Of a DNA stretch of 5,838 bases, positions 1-5,138 are shown piece after piece (positions within the stretch are counted from its first letter, which is position 1; each line of letters starts with the position of its first letter). This DNA comes from Acidobacteriota bacterium (GTDB lineage Bacteria > Acidobacteriota > Terriglobia > Terriglobales > Acidobacteriaceae), in NCBI GenBank assembly GCA_003224835.1, contig QHZX01000372.1, positions 1-5,838 on the forward strand. The letters are read 5' to 3'. Under the pieces are notes generated by a model. It was not told the origin of the DNA and searched no databases. It worked only from the letters and a program-made list of their open reading frames with translations. Position numbers and translations under genes: made by a program.

Positions 1-721
1 CCAGCAGCTTGCTTCCGATCAGGTGCCCGTGCGTGTCGTTCACTTGCTTAAAATGATCGAGATCAATAAACAGTACGGAGAATTCGTATCCAAAACGCGA
101 CGAGCGGTAAACCTCAGATTCAAGTGTCTTATAAAGATGGCGCGCGTTGTAAAGGCCGGTGCAGTCGTCGGTGATCGTCAGTTCCTGGATGCGCTCCACC
201 GAACGCGCATTTTCAATCGCGATCGCGGCATAGTCGCACAACGACTGCAGGAAGAATGACTCGGCTTCGGTGAAGTGGTTCATGTTCACATTCACCAGCT
301 GGATCACGCCCAGCACACGCAGTTTGGATTTCAGCGGAACGCAAATGATGGACTGCGTTTCCATCTGCGTAACTTTATCGATTCGCTTGGAAAAACGTTT
401 GTCGGAACGCACGTCGGGGACGATTAATCTTTCACCGTACTTGGCGACGTGTCCGGCGATGCCTTCGCCAACTTTCAGACGAACATTTTTCAGCGCCTCA
501 GACGCAGAGCCTACGGCAATGGCGAAGTAGAGTTCACTCTTTTGCTCATCCACCATCAACAAAGACCAGGTGTCGGGACGGAAATATTCCGCCATCTTTT
601 CCATGATGGTTTGCAGGATGGAATCCAGGTCCAGAGACGATGTCAGGGCCTTGGCCACGTCATGAAAAATGCGTAATTCCTGAGATTGACGGGCAGTCTC
701 TGCTCCGGCTGCGTTCGACAT
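1..721 (-). CDS. GAF-GGDEF domain protein (putative diguanylate cyclase), C-terminus off the left edge
   Basis: The 240 visible residues start MSNAAGAETARQ and read without a stop to the window edge. Residues about 30-172 form a GAF sensor domain (ALTSSLDLDSIL at 25-36, GEGIAGHVA at 85-93, VPLKSKLRVLGVIQLVN at 128-144, then an IAIENAR exit helix). From about 182 a GGDEF domain begins with LTITDDCTGLYNARHL and continues as LFIDLDHFKQVNDTHGH. D220 matches the Mg2+-binding aspartate and N228 the guanine-contacting asparagine of PleD-type cyclases. The GG(D/E)EF signature itself lies beyond the window, so catalytic competence cannot be judged. In families of this kind the enzyme makes cyclic di-GMP from two GTP, with the GAF domain sensing a small ligand or the redox state. 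No transmembrane segment is seen, so it is probably cytoplasmic. The start is supported by AAAGGA (729-734) seven bases upstream. One oddity is that the usual GD after the GH motif is GS (236-237). Confidence 0.9.
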   Translation of the reverse strand, partial: MSNAAGAETARQSQELRIFHDVAKALTSSLDLDSILQTIMEKMAEYFRPDTWSLLMVDEQKSELYFAIAVGSASEALKNVRLKVGEGIAGHVAKYGERLIVPDVRSDKRFSKRIDKVTQMETQSIICVPLKSKLRVLGVIQLVNVNMNHFTEAESFFLQSLCDYAAIAIENARSVERIQELTITDDCTGLYNARHLYKTLESEVYRSSRFGYEFSVLFIDLDHFKQVNDTHGHLIGSKLL

Positions 722-753
722 CAAAGGGTCCTTTGTAGCTTTGGAGTTCTCAA

Positions 754-783
754 ATTATAGGCACCGCCGGGAACCATGAGCAA
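754..783 (-). promoter_or_regulatory. Sigma-70-type promoter for the GAF-GGDEF gene
   Basis: Read on the minus strand, 754-759 is a perfect TATAAT. A weak -35-like TTGCTC lies at 778-783 with an 18-base spacer. Transcription would begin near 747, leaving a leader of about 26 bases that contains the AAAGGA ribosome binding site. The -10 match is strong and the -35 match is poor, so the call depends mainly on the -10 box and its position. Confidence 0.55.
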
Positions 784-1098
784 TGAACCATGGTAACTGA
801 GTGGTAGCAGAGTTAGGCCCGGACAAATGCCAGAGTCCATTCGGGTTATAGGTTTCCCCGCCCAAGCTGCCGTTTTCCCTTTCCGCTGAACGAAAGCACG
901 GTTGGGCCAAAATTCATTGCACCTGCCGGGGTTCTTTGGTAGCTTTCTTATAGCTTGCAAGGTATTCATTTGATTGCTGTTCTGTTCTGATCTTGGGTCT
1001 GGAAGTGGCGCGGGATCCCTCTCCCGCCAGCCGAGAAGGAGATACAAACTTCCGCATCTATCCGTAAAAATTGCGAGGGAAGCTTCACCAGACGTTTG
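760..1098. other. Gene-free divergent spacer / metK upstream region
   Basis: This stretch of more than 300 bases separates the divergent GAF-GGDEF and metK genes. A 108-codon minus-strand reading frame crosses it (721-1047), but its composition resembles no known protein and it overlaps the promoter, so I treat it as non-coding. I looked for the core signatures of SAM-I, SAM-II and SAH riboswitches, which would make sense ahead of metK, and did not recognise any. No convincing plus-strand -35/-10 pair was found, although metK must be transcribed from somewhere here. The only strong structure is the hairpin at 1006-1029. Confidence 0.5.
1006..1035 (+). repeat. Hairpin with a shared REP-like repeat core, upstream of metK
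   Basis: TGGC (1006-1009) and GGGA (1012-1015) pair with TCCC (1022-1025) and GCCA (1026-1029) around a short loop. This gives a GC-rich stem with a two-base bulge. The 20 bases at 1016-1035 match 3848-3867 at 19 of 20 positions, so the same short element occurs twice in this window in unrelated contexts. That is the behaviour of a dispersed intergenic repeat. No T-run follows, so it is not an intrinsic terminator. It lies about 85 bases before the metK start and would fall in the metK leader RNA if transcription begins upstream. Confidence 0.55.
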
Positions 1099-1112
1099 AA
1101 GGAGAAACTAAA
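1099..1112 (+). promoter_or_regulatory. Ribosome binding site that fixes the metK start
   Basis: AAGGAG at 1099-1104 is followed by eight bases and then TTG at 1113. This spacing is ideal. It favours the TTG at 1113 over the in-frame TTG at 1071, which would add 14 residues unlike any MetK N-terminus known to me. Confidence 0.8.
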
Positions 1113-2297
1113 TTGTCATCCCGCAACCCTTACCTCTTTACCTCCGAGTCCGTAACCGAAGGACATCCGGATAAGATCGCCGATCAGATTTCTGATTCCG
1201 TTCTTGACGCGTGTCTGGCTGAAGATCCCATGAGCCGCGTGGCTTGTGAAACGCTGACTGCAACCGGTCTGGTGGTCATCGCCGGCGAAATTACCACCAA
1301 AGCGTACGTAGATTTCCAGGCGCTGGTGCGCGGCGTGATTGCATCGATCGGTTACAACAACGCGCTCTACGGTTTTGACTCGAATACGTGCGCCGTGATC
1401 TCGAGCATTAATAAACAATCCGGCGACATCGCCATGGGCGTCGATACAGGTGGCGCCGGCGACCAGGGAATGATGTTTGGGTATGCGTGCAATGAAAACC
1501 CTGAATTGATGCCGACGCCGATTCTGCTGGCGCATAAGCTTTGCCAGCGGCTCTCGCAAGTTCGCAAGAACGGCAAACTTCCCTACCTTCGTCCGGATGG
1601 AAAATCCCAAGTTACAGTTGAATACGATGCGAATAACCGGCCAGTCCGGGTTGATGCAGTGGTGATTTCCACGCAGCATGCAGAGACAGTAACGAACGAC
1701 GAGCTTCGCGCCGATATCCTTAAACATGTGATTCAGGCGACCGTTCCCAGTGAACTGCTCGACGCAGATACCAAATATCACATCAATCCGACTGGACGTT
1801 TTGTTATTGGCGGGCCGATGGGTGATACAGGACTTACAGGACGCAAAATCATTGTCGATAGCTATGGGGGTATGGGACGGCACGGCGGCGGCGCTTTCAG
1901 CGGAAAAGATCCGACCAAGGTGGATCGGTCGGCGGCCTATGTGGCGCGTTACATCGCGAAGAACATTGTGGCCGCGGGATTGGCTGAGCGCTGCGAAGTG
2001 CAACTGGCGTATGCCATTGGGATTGCTGATCCGGTGAGTGTTCTGGTGGAAACGTTTGGGACCGCGAAAGTGGATCCGGCGATTATTCCCGACTTGGTGC
2101 GGTCACATTTCAAGCTTACGCCGAAGGGAATCATTGATTCCCTGAAACTGCGGCGGCCGATTTACTGCAAGACCGCGGCTTATGGGCACTTCGGGCGCAA
2201 CGATCCTGACTTCACGTGGGAAGCGACGGACAAAGCTGCGCAACTGGCGAGTGATGCGGGATTGCGAGAGCCGGTGGGAGCAGGAGTCCGGAAATAG
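1113..2297 (+). CDS. metK: S-adenosylmethionine synthetase (methionine adenosyltransferase)
   Basis: MetK makes S-adenosylmethionine from methionine and ATP, releasing phosphate and pyrophosphate. It is a cytoplasmic tetramer in well-studied bacteria. The 394-residue product (E. coli MetK is 384) opens with SSRNPYLFTSESVTEGHPDK. H18 and D20 correspond to the ATP/Mg2+ residues of the GHPDK motif. GAGDQG lies at 114-119 and the P-loop-like GGGAFSGKD at 258-266, both intact. PTGRFVIGGPMGDTGLTGRK and the C-terminal TWEATDKAA are also in place, so the enzyme looks complete and functional. The start is TTG, chosen for the ribosome binding site at 1099-1104 and for alignment with the family N-terminus. 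The stop is TAG, which needs release factor 1. ahcY follows 120 bases downstream on the same strand, so the two steps of SAM formation and SAH removal are probably co-transcribed. Confidence 0.97.
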   Translation: MSSRNPYLFTSESVTEGHPDKIADQISDSVLDACLAEDPMSRVACETLTATGLVVIAGEITTKAYVDFQALVRGVIASIGYNNALYGFDSNTCAVISSINKQSGDIAMGVDTGGAGDQGMMFGYACNENPELMPTPILLAHKLCQRLSQVRKNGKLPYLRPDGKSQVTVEYDANNRPVRVDAVVISTQHAETVTNDELRADILKHVIQATVPSELLDADTKYHINPTGRFVIGGPMGDTGLTGRKIIVDSYGGMGRHGGGAFSGKDPTKVDRSAAYVARYIAKNIVAAGLAERCEVQLAYAIGIADPVSVLVETFGTAKVDPAIIPDLVRSHFKLTPKGIIDSLKLRRPIYCKTAAYGHFGRNDPDFTWEATDKAAQLASDAGLREPVGAGVRK

Positions 2298-2320
2298 CAT
2301 CCAGTCGAATGCAAAAGCTT

Positions 2321-2400
2321 TTAACCGCAGCGTACGCAGAGAACTGCCGCGAGTTCGCAGAGAAAAGCACTAATCACTGATAACTGATCATTGAGCACTT
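2321..2400. repeat. Degenerate intergenic repeat DNA between metK and ahcY
   Basis: The spacer holds several CGCAG/CGCAGAG units (2326-2362, spaced irregularly). An ACTGATAACTGATCA-like stretch (2376-2390) and a GCACTTG end follow. This looks like the short degenerate repeats found in intergenic DNA of many acidobacterial genomes and has no coding signal. A related GCACT/ATCA vocabulary recurs at 3888-3940. No terminator-like hairpin with a T-run is present, so read-through from metK into ahcY is possible. The ahcY ribosome binding site (AGGAG, 2409-2413) lies just after it. Confidence 0.45.
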
Positions 2401-2417
2401 GAAGATACAGGAGAAGA

Positions 2418-3599
2418 ATGTCAACCACTTCGACGCAGTTGCAAAGCGATATCAAAGGCGTAGAGTTCGCCGATCTCGGCAAGAAGCGCATTGAATGGGC
2501 CAATCAATCGATGAAGGTCCTCCAGATCATTCGCAAAGAATTCATTAAAAACCAGCCACTTAAGGGAATGCGCATTGCCGCGTGCCTGCATGTGACCGCC
2601 GAGACTGCAAATCTGGCCATTTGCTTACGGGACGGCGGCGCGGATGTTGTGCTCTGTGCGTCGAATCCGCTTTCGACGCAGGATGACGTGGCGGCAAGTC
2701 TGGTTCGCGATCACAACATTGGGGTGTTCGCGATCAAAGGTGAAGACAACGACACTTACTACAACCATATTCTTGCCGCGCTCGATCACAAGCCGCACAT
2801 CACCATGGACGACGGCGCTGATCTGGTGACTATTCTCCACACCAAGCGGCAGGACGCGCTCAATGGCGTAATCGGCGGCACCGAGGAAACGACGACGGGC
2901 GTGATCCGCTTGCGAGCGATGGCGAAGGAAGGCGTGCTGCAGTACCCGATTGTGGCGGTCAACGATGCCGATACCAAGCATCTCTTCGATAATCGTTATG
3001 GCACTGGGCAGTCCACCATCGATGGAATTATTCGCGCTACCAACTTTTTACTCGCGGGATCGAAGTTCGTAATTGCCGGCTATGGCTGGTGCGGACGCGG
3101 GCTTGCCAGCCGCGCACGCGGCGCTGGAGCTGAGGTCATCATCACTGAGGTGGATCCCACGAAAGCGCTGGAAGCCGCCATGGATGGGTTCCGCGTGATG
3201 ACGATGGCAGAAGCCGCGAAGCTGGGGGACGTGTTCTGCACAGTGACCGGGAACAAGAGCGTCATCACCAAAGATCATATTGAGGTGATGAAAAACGGAG
3301 CAATCATTTCGAACTCCGGACACTTCAATGTAGAGATCGACATTCCGGCGCTCGACAAAATGTCGTCTTCGAAGCGCACCACGCGGAATTTCGTGGATGA
3401 GTACTGCTTCGCTGATCAGTCGCTCTCGGTCGAATATATGGTGAAGAACCATTCAACGCTGGAGAAGCGGGTCTATCGCGTTCCTGAAGAGCTCGACAAG
3501 CGGGTTGCGAAACTGAAGCTGGAGTCAATGGGAATTAAAATCGACAAACTGACTCCGGAGCAGGAAGAGTATCAGGCAGGGTGGTCAGAGGGAACTTAG
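2418..3599 (+). CDS. ahcY: Adenosylhomocysteinase (SAH hydrolase), with an internal in-frame deletion
   Basis: AhcY splits S-adenosylhomocysteine into adenosine and homocysteine using bound NAD+, which relieves product inhibition of methyltransferases. Most of the protein is canonical: LHVTAET (H58, T60, E62), MDDGAD (131-135), EETTTG (E157), VND..TK..FDN (K187, D191), the Rossmann loop GYGWCGRG (221-228) and SGHFNVEID (H302). These match human H55, E156, K186, D190 and H301. After FVDEYCFAD (D333) the sequence jumps to QSLSVEYMVKNH. About 32 residues that family members carry here, including EGRL-N-L and GHP (human N346 and H353 region, contacting NAD and adenosine), are absent while the frame is kept. 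At 393 residues it is short by that amount. As written it should be inactive or badly impaired. The start ATG follows AGGAG by four bases. The stop is TAG. It is probably in an operon with metK and is followed by a strong terminator. Confidence 0.93.
   Translation: MSTTSTQLQSDIKGVEFADLGKKRIEWANQSMKVLQIIRKEFIKNQPLKGMRIAACLHVTAETANLAICLRDGGADVVLCASNPLSTQDDVAASLVRDHNIGVFAIKGEDNDTYYNHILAALDHKPHITMDDGADLVTILHTKRQDALNGVIGGTEETTTGVIRLRAMAKEGVLQYPIVAVNDADTKHLFDNRYGTGQSTIDGIIRATNFLLAGSKFVIAGYGWCGRGLASRARGAGAEVIITEVDPTKALEAAMDGFRVMTMAEAAKLGDVFCTVTGNKSVITKDHIEVMKNGAIISNSGHFNVEIDIPALDKMSSSKRTTRNFVDEYCFADQSLSVEYMVKNHSTLEKRVYRVPEELDKRVAKLKLESMGIKIDKLTPEQEEYQAGWSEGT
3408..3419 (+). other. Deletion junction inside ahcY (NAD/substrate-binding block missing)
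   Basis: Codons for F-A-D (3408-3416) join directly to Q (3417-3419). In relatives the left side reads like ..EY-x-F/M-x-D-G-R.. and the right side like ..M-S-F-A-N-Q-A/S-L-S.. . The joined TTCGCTGAT can be read as belonging to either side (C-F-A-D or S-F-A-D/N), so a deletion between two short TTCGC-type direct repeats would give exactly this join. The deletion size is estimated from remembered family sequences as about 96 bases, and the missing DNA cannot be seen here. Confidence 0.7.
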
Positions 3600-3653
3600 G
3601 GTTGAGCAATTCAGGCGTAGGCTGCCCGTTTCATTTACACCAGAATAAACGAG

Positions 3654-3680
3654 AGCCCCGAGACTCCTCGGGGCTTTTTT
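3654..3680 (+). terminator. Rho-independent terminator after ahcY
   Basis: AGCCCCGAG (3654-3662) and CTCGGGGCT (3667-3675) form a perfect nine-pair stem with a four-base ACTC loop. Six Ts (3675-3680) follow at once. It lies 55 bases after the ahcY stop and closes the metK-ahcY transcription unit. Confidence 0.92.
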
Positions 3681-3804
3681 GCGGACATGTTTGCCAAACA
3701 CTTTAATGGTAGCTCACCGTATTGAATTGCCGACATTCCAGAATTGGATCGAGTGACCACGCGGGGAAAGGTGGCGCTGTTTGTGGCATGGAATCCGATG
3801 CGAA

Positions 3805-3846
3805 GTGATCCTGTCGACGCCGCTGGTGATCAAATCGCATCGTAAG
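3805..3846. repeat. 42-base imperfect direct repeat, copy 1
   Basis: It starts GTGATCCTGTC and matches 4044-4085 at 36 of 42 positions, in the same orientation and without gaps. The similarity stops at both ends. The differences do not favour third codon positions in any one frame, so I do not read it as a conserved coding segment. Confidence 0.7.
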
Positions 3847-3847
3847 G

Positions 3848-3873
3848 TCCCTCTCCCGCCCGCCGAGCGGGCG
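3848..3873. repeat. REP-like hairpin, second copy of the element at 1016-1035
   Basis: CGCCCG (3857-3862) pairs with CGGGCG (3868-3873) around a five-base loop. The leading 20 bases (3848-3867) match 1016-1035 at 19 positions. The following TTCGGGATGACA tail resembles short palindromic repeats common in acidobacterial intergenic DNA. That last comparison is from memory. Confidence 0.6.
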
Positions 3874-3887
3874 CGTTCGGGATGACA

Positions 3888-3940
3888 TCAGTGCTCAGCA
3901 GATCAGCAATCAGCACTCAGCACTGAGTAATCAGCACTCG
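3888..3940. repeat. Clustered short repeats of the ATCAGCACT / CTCAGCA type
   Basis: The stretch contains CTCAGCA, ATCAGCA, ATCAGCACT, CTCAGCACT and ATCAGCACT in close succession. A small palindrome CTCAG-CA-CTGAG lies at 3916-3927. The inverted pair GTGCT (3891-3895) and AGCAC (3912-3916) can form a further hairpin. It is non-coding and of low complexity. A related sequence vocabulary occurs at 2367-2400. Confidence 0.55.
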
Positions 3941-3942
3941 GC

Positions 3943-3976
3943 AAAGACTGGGGCGGCGCCTGCCGTCTTTTTATTT
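3943..3976 (+). terminator. Terminator-like hairpin of uncertain use
   Basis: AAAGAC (3943-3948) and GTCTTT (3965-3970) pair, extended by GG/CC with one bulged base, around a GC-rich interior containing the palindrome GGCGCC. Five Ts followed by ATTTCTT come after it on the plus strand, yet no plus-strand gene lies between it and the ahcY terminator. On the minus strand it sits about 115 bases beyond the prfA stop but has only a three-T tail there. It may act as a weak bidirectional terminator or be a relic. Confidence 0.35.
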
Positions 3977-3990
3977 CTTATTAGACCTGT

Positions 3991-4010
3991 TCACCACGGA
4001 GACACGGAGA
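3991..4010. repeat. CACGGAGA-type dispersed intergenic repeat
   Basis: The 20 bases TCACCACGGAGACACGGAGA contain two CACGGAGA units offset by nine bases. This phrase is a familiar piece of intergenic repeat in acidobacterial and other soil genomes (recollection, not searched). There is no coding signal. Confidence 0.45.
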
Positions 4011-4043
4011 AATCAGTATTTTTTCGCCATCTCCGCCAAAGAG

Positions 4044-4085
4044 GTGATCCTGTCCACGCCGCTGGCGATCTGGTCGCATCGTCAG
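4044..4085. repeat. 42-base imperfect direct repeat, copy 2
   Basis: It matches 3805-3846 at 36 of 42 positions. It lies directly against the 3' end of prfA, whose last codons begin at 4088. The repeat therefore occupies the place where a downstream co-transcribed gene would start, but no such gene is visible. Confidence 0.7.
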
Positions 4086-4087
4086 CG

Positions 4088-4435
4088 TTAAGCTCCGGCG
4101 CCATCTGATTTCAGGCGCTCGGCCTGAAAGTGAGTGACTAACGCGTCGATCATTGGCTGGAGTTTTCCATCTATAAATTCGGGAAGTTGGTGAATAGTGA
4201 CTCCGATGCGGTGGTCAGTGACGCGGTTCTGAGGGAAATTGTAAGTACGTATCTTTTCACTGCGATCGCCGGATCCAACCATCGACTTGCGCTCTTTGGC
4301 GAGCGCATCCTGCTGCTTTTGCATTTCCATTTCATACAAACGTGAACGAAGCACGCGCAAAGCTTTTTCCCGGTTTTTGATTTGCGATTTTTCGTCCTGG
4401 CAACTGACGACGGTATTAGTCGGAATGTGAGTCAT
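4088..4435 (-). CDS. prfA: Peptide chain release factor 1, C-terminal fragment (broken prfA)
   Basis: The 115 residues beginning MTHIPTNTVVSCQDEKSQ match RF1 after the GGQ loop. SQIKNREKALRVLRSRLYE, the GSGDRSEKIRTYNFPQNRVTDHRI block and a C-terminal helix ending ERLKSDGAGA are all in good order. The ATG that opens this frame overlaps the TGA of the upstream fragment (ATGA), but it is an internal codon position of RF1 rather than a natural start. No ribosome binding site of its own is obvious. Alone it could not bind stop codons, because the PxT motif is in the other fragment, nor release peptide, because GGQ is absent from both. The stop is TAA. Confidence 0.9.
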   Translation of the reverse strand: MTHIPTNTVVSCQDEKSQIKNREKALRVLRSRLYEMEMQKQQDALAKERKSMVGSGDRSEKIRTYNFPQNRVTDHRIGVTIHQLPEFIDGKLQPMIDALVTHFQAERLKSDGAGA

Positions 4436-4440
4436 GTGAT
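4425..4440 (-). other. prfA junction: GGQ block deleted with a frame change
   Basis: On the minus strand GAC ATC (E-V-D-I ends) runs into ACATGACTCACATTCC, where THIPT resumes one base out of frame. RF1 family members carry about 31 residues between these points, containing D-L-R-I-D, S-S-G-x-G-G-Q and N-T-T-x-S-A-V-R. Five bases stand where about 93 would be expected, a loss of about 88 bases (estimate). TCACAT occurs twice here, nine bases apart, which could reflect repair or slippage at the join. Confidence 0.8.
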
Positions 4441-5076
4441 GTCGACTTCTTCGGCTTCGGGCAGCACAGCGACCGTAACCGCCGAGGTGTGAACGCGGCC
4501 TTGTTGCTCGGTTTCTGGAACGCGCTGTACGCGATGCACGCCGCTTTCGTATTTGAGTTGGGAGTAAACTCGATCGCCTTCGATCATGGCGATCACTTCT
4601 TTGAGTCCCTTCACGCCGGATTCGGAGGTGGAAAGGACCTCGACCTTCCAGCGCTTGGATTCAGCATAGCGGTCGTACATCCGGAAAAGCTCGGCGGCGA
4701 ATAGCGAAGCTTCATCGCCTCCAGTGCCCGCGCGGATTTCGAGAATGATGTTCTTTTCGTCGTTGGGATCTTTGGGCAGCAGCAGAACCTTGAGTTCTTC
4801 CTCGACCGCGCCGACGCGGGCTTCCAGCTTATCCAGTTCTTCCTGGGCATAGGCGCGCATCTCAGGATCTTTTTCGTCAGCGAGCATGGCTTTGCTTTCG
4901 GCAATGCCTTTTTTCAGGTCCTTGAACTCGCGATACTTCTCGGTGATAGGCGCAACTTCGCTGTGGGCCTTCGCGGTTTTCTGGTATTTCGACGAATCGG
5001 TGACGATCTCCGGCGAAGCGAGGGCCGCGGTTAACTCTTCGTAGCGGGCTTCGATTTGGTTGAGTCTTTCGAACAT
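4432..5076 (-). CDS. prfA: Peptide chain release factor 1, N-terminal fragment (broken prfA)
   Basis: RF1 reads UAA and UAG in the ribosomal A site and triggers peptide release. This frame gives 214 residues: the N-terminal coiled-coil domain (1-105), the PCRF core with EIRAGTGGDEASLFAAELF (113-131), YESGVHRVQRVP (176-187) and the codon-reading tripeptide P-E-T (187-189), which is an RF1-type PxT and not the RF2 SPF. It ends after PEAEEVDIT at a TGA. Intact RF1 is about 355-360 residues. The two fragments plus about 31 missing residues give about 359, so a single gene was interrupted. The ATG start at 5076 gives the usual MFERL N-terminus, but no clear Shine-Dalgarno sequence precedes it. Upstream lies the four-helix-bundle gene (62-base gap) and then DUF1385, so prfA probably belongs to that transcript. 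Confidence 0.93.
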   Translation of the reverse strand: MFERLNQIEARYEELTAALASPEIVTDSSKYQKTAKAHSEVAPITEKYREFKDLKKGIAESKAMLADEKDPEMRAYAQEELDKLEARVGAVEEELKVLLLPKDPNDEKNIILEIRAGTGGDEASLFAAELFRMYDRYAESKRWKVEVLSTSESGVKGLKEVIAMIEGDRVYSQLKYESGVHRVQRVPETEQQGRVHTSAVTVAVLPEAEEVDIT

Positions 5077-5138
5077 AATGATCGTTTAGTTGTTCGACAC
5101 GTCGCGCGACCCAAGTCGTGCGTCGTCCGCAAAAAATA

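Larger units (their letters stand above)
3681..4087. other. Gene-free convergent spacer between ahcY and prfA
   Basis: About 400 bases hold no reading frame with recognisable protein character. A 61-codon minus-strand frame (3703-3888) passes through repeat DNA and is judged spurious. The contents are one copy of a 42-base repeat (3805-3846), a REP-like hairpin (3848-3873), an ATCAGCACT-type repeat cluster (3888-3940), a terminator-like hairpin (3943-3976), a CACGGAGA repeat (3991-4010) and a second 42-base copy (4044-4085). The region reads as accumulated intergenic repeats, possibly with decayed gene remnants. prmC, which often follows prfA in other bacteria, is not seen here. Confidence 0.6.

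Noticed and set aside
721..1047. 108-codon minus-strand reading frame ending one base into the GAF-GGDEF start codon
   Set aside because: The sequence has no recognisable domain, no good ribosome binding site, and runs through the TATAAT promoter of the next gene and a dispersed repeat. The one-base overlap looks coincidental.
780..1098. SAM- or SAH-sensing riboswitch ahead of metK
   Set aside because: I looked for the conserved cores of SAM-I, SAM-II and SAH riboswitches by eye and found none. A covariance search could still reveal a divergent class.
1116..2003. 295-codon minus-strand reading frame opposite metK
   Set aside because: It is a shadow of metK, whose frame carries every family motif. 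The antisense product is rich in His, Arg and Cys and resembles no family.
3703..3888. 61-codon minus-strand reading frame in the ahcY-prfA spacer
   Set aside because: It lies across a 42-base repeat and a REP-like hairpin, and no known protein character is seen.
3888..3940. Possible CRISPR array
   Set aside because: The units are only 7-10 bases, irregularly spaced and without unique spacers, so this is low-complexity repeat DNA.
4432..4435. Programmed frameshift in prfA at the ATGA overlap
   Set aside because: Programmed frameshifting is known for prfB near its start, not for prfA. Shifting frame here would still not restore the missing 30 residues with GGQ, and no slippery heptamer is present.
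5103..5122. Hairpin between the S23 gene and prfA as a terminator
   Set aside because: The arms at 5103-5110 and 5115-5122 pair, but in the minus direction the T-run comes before the stem, so it cannot work as an intrinsic terminator of the S23 gene.
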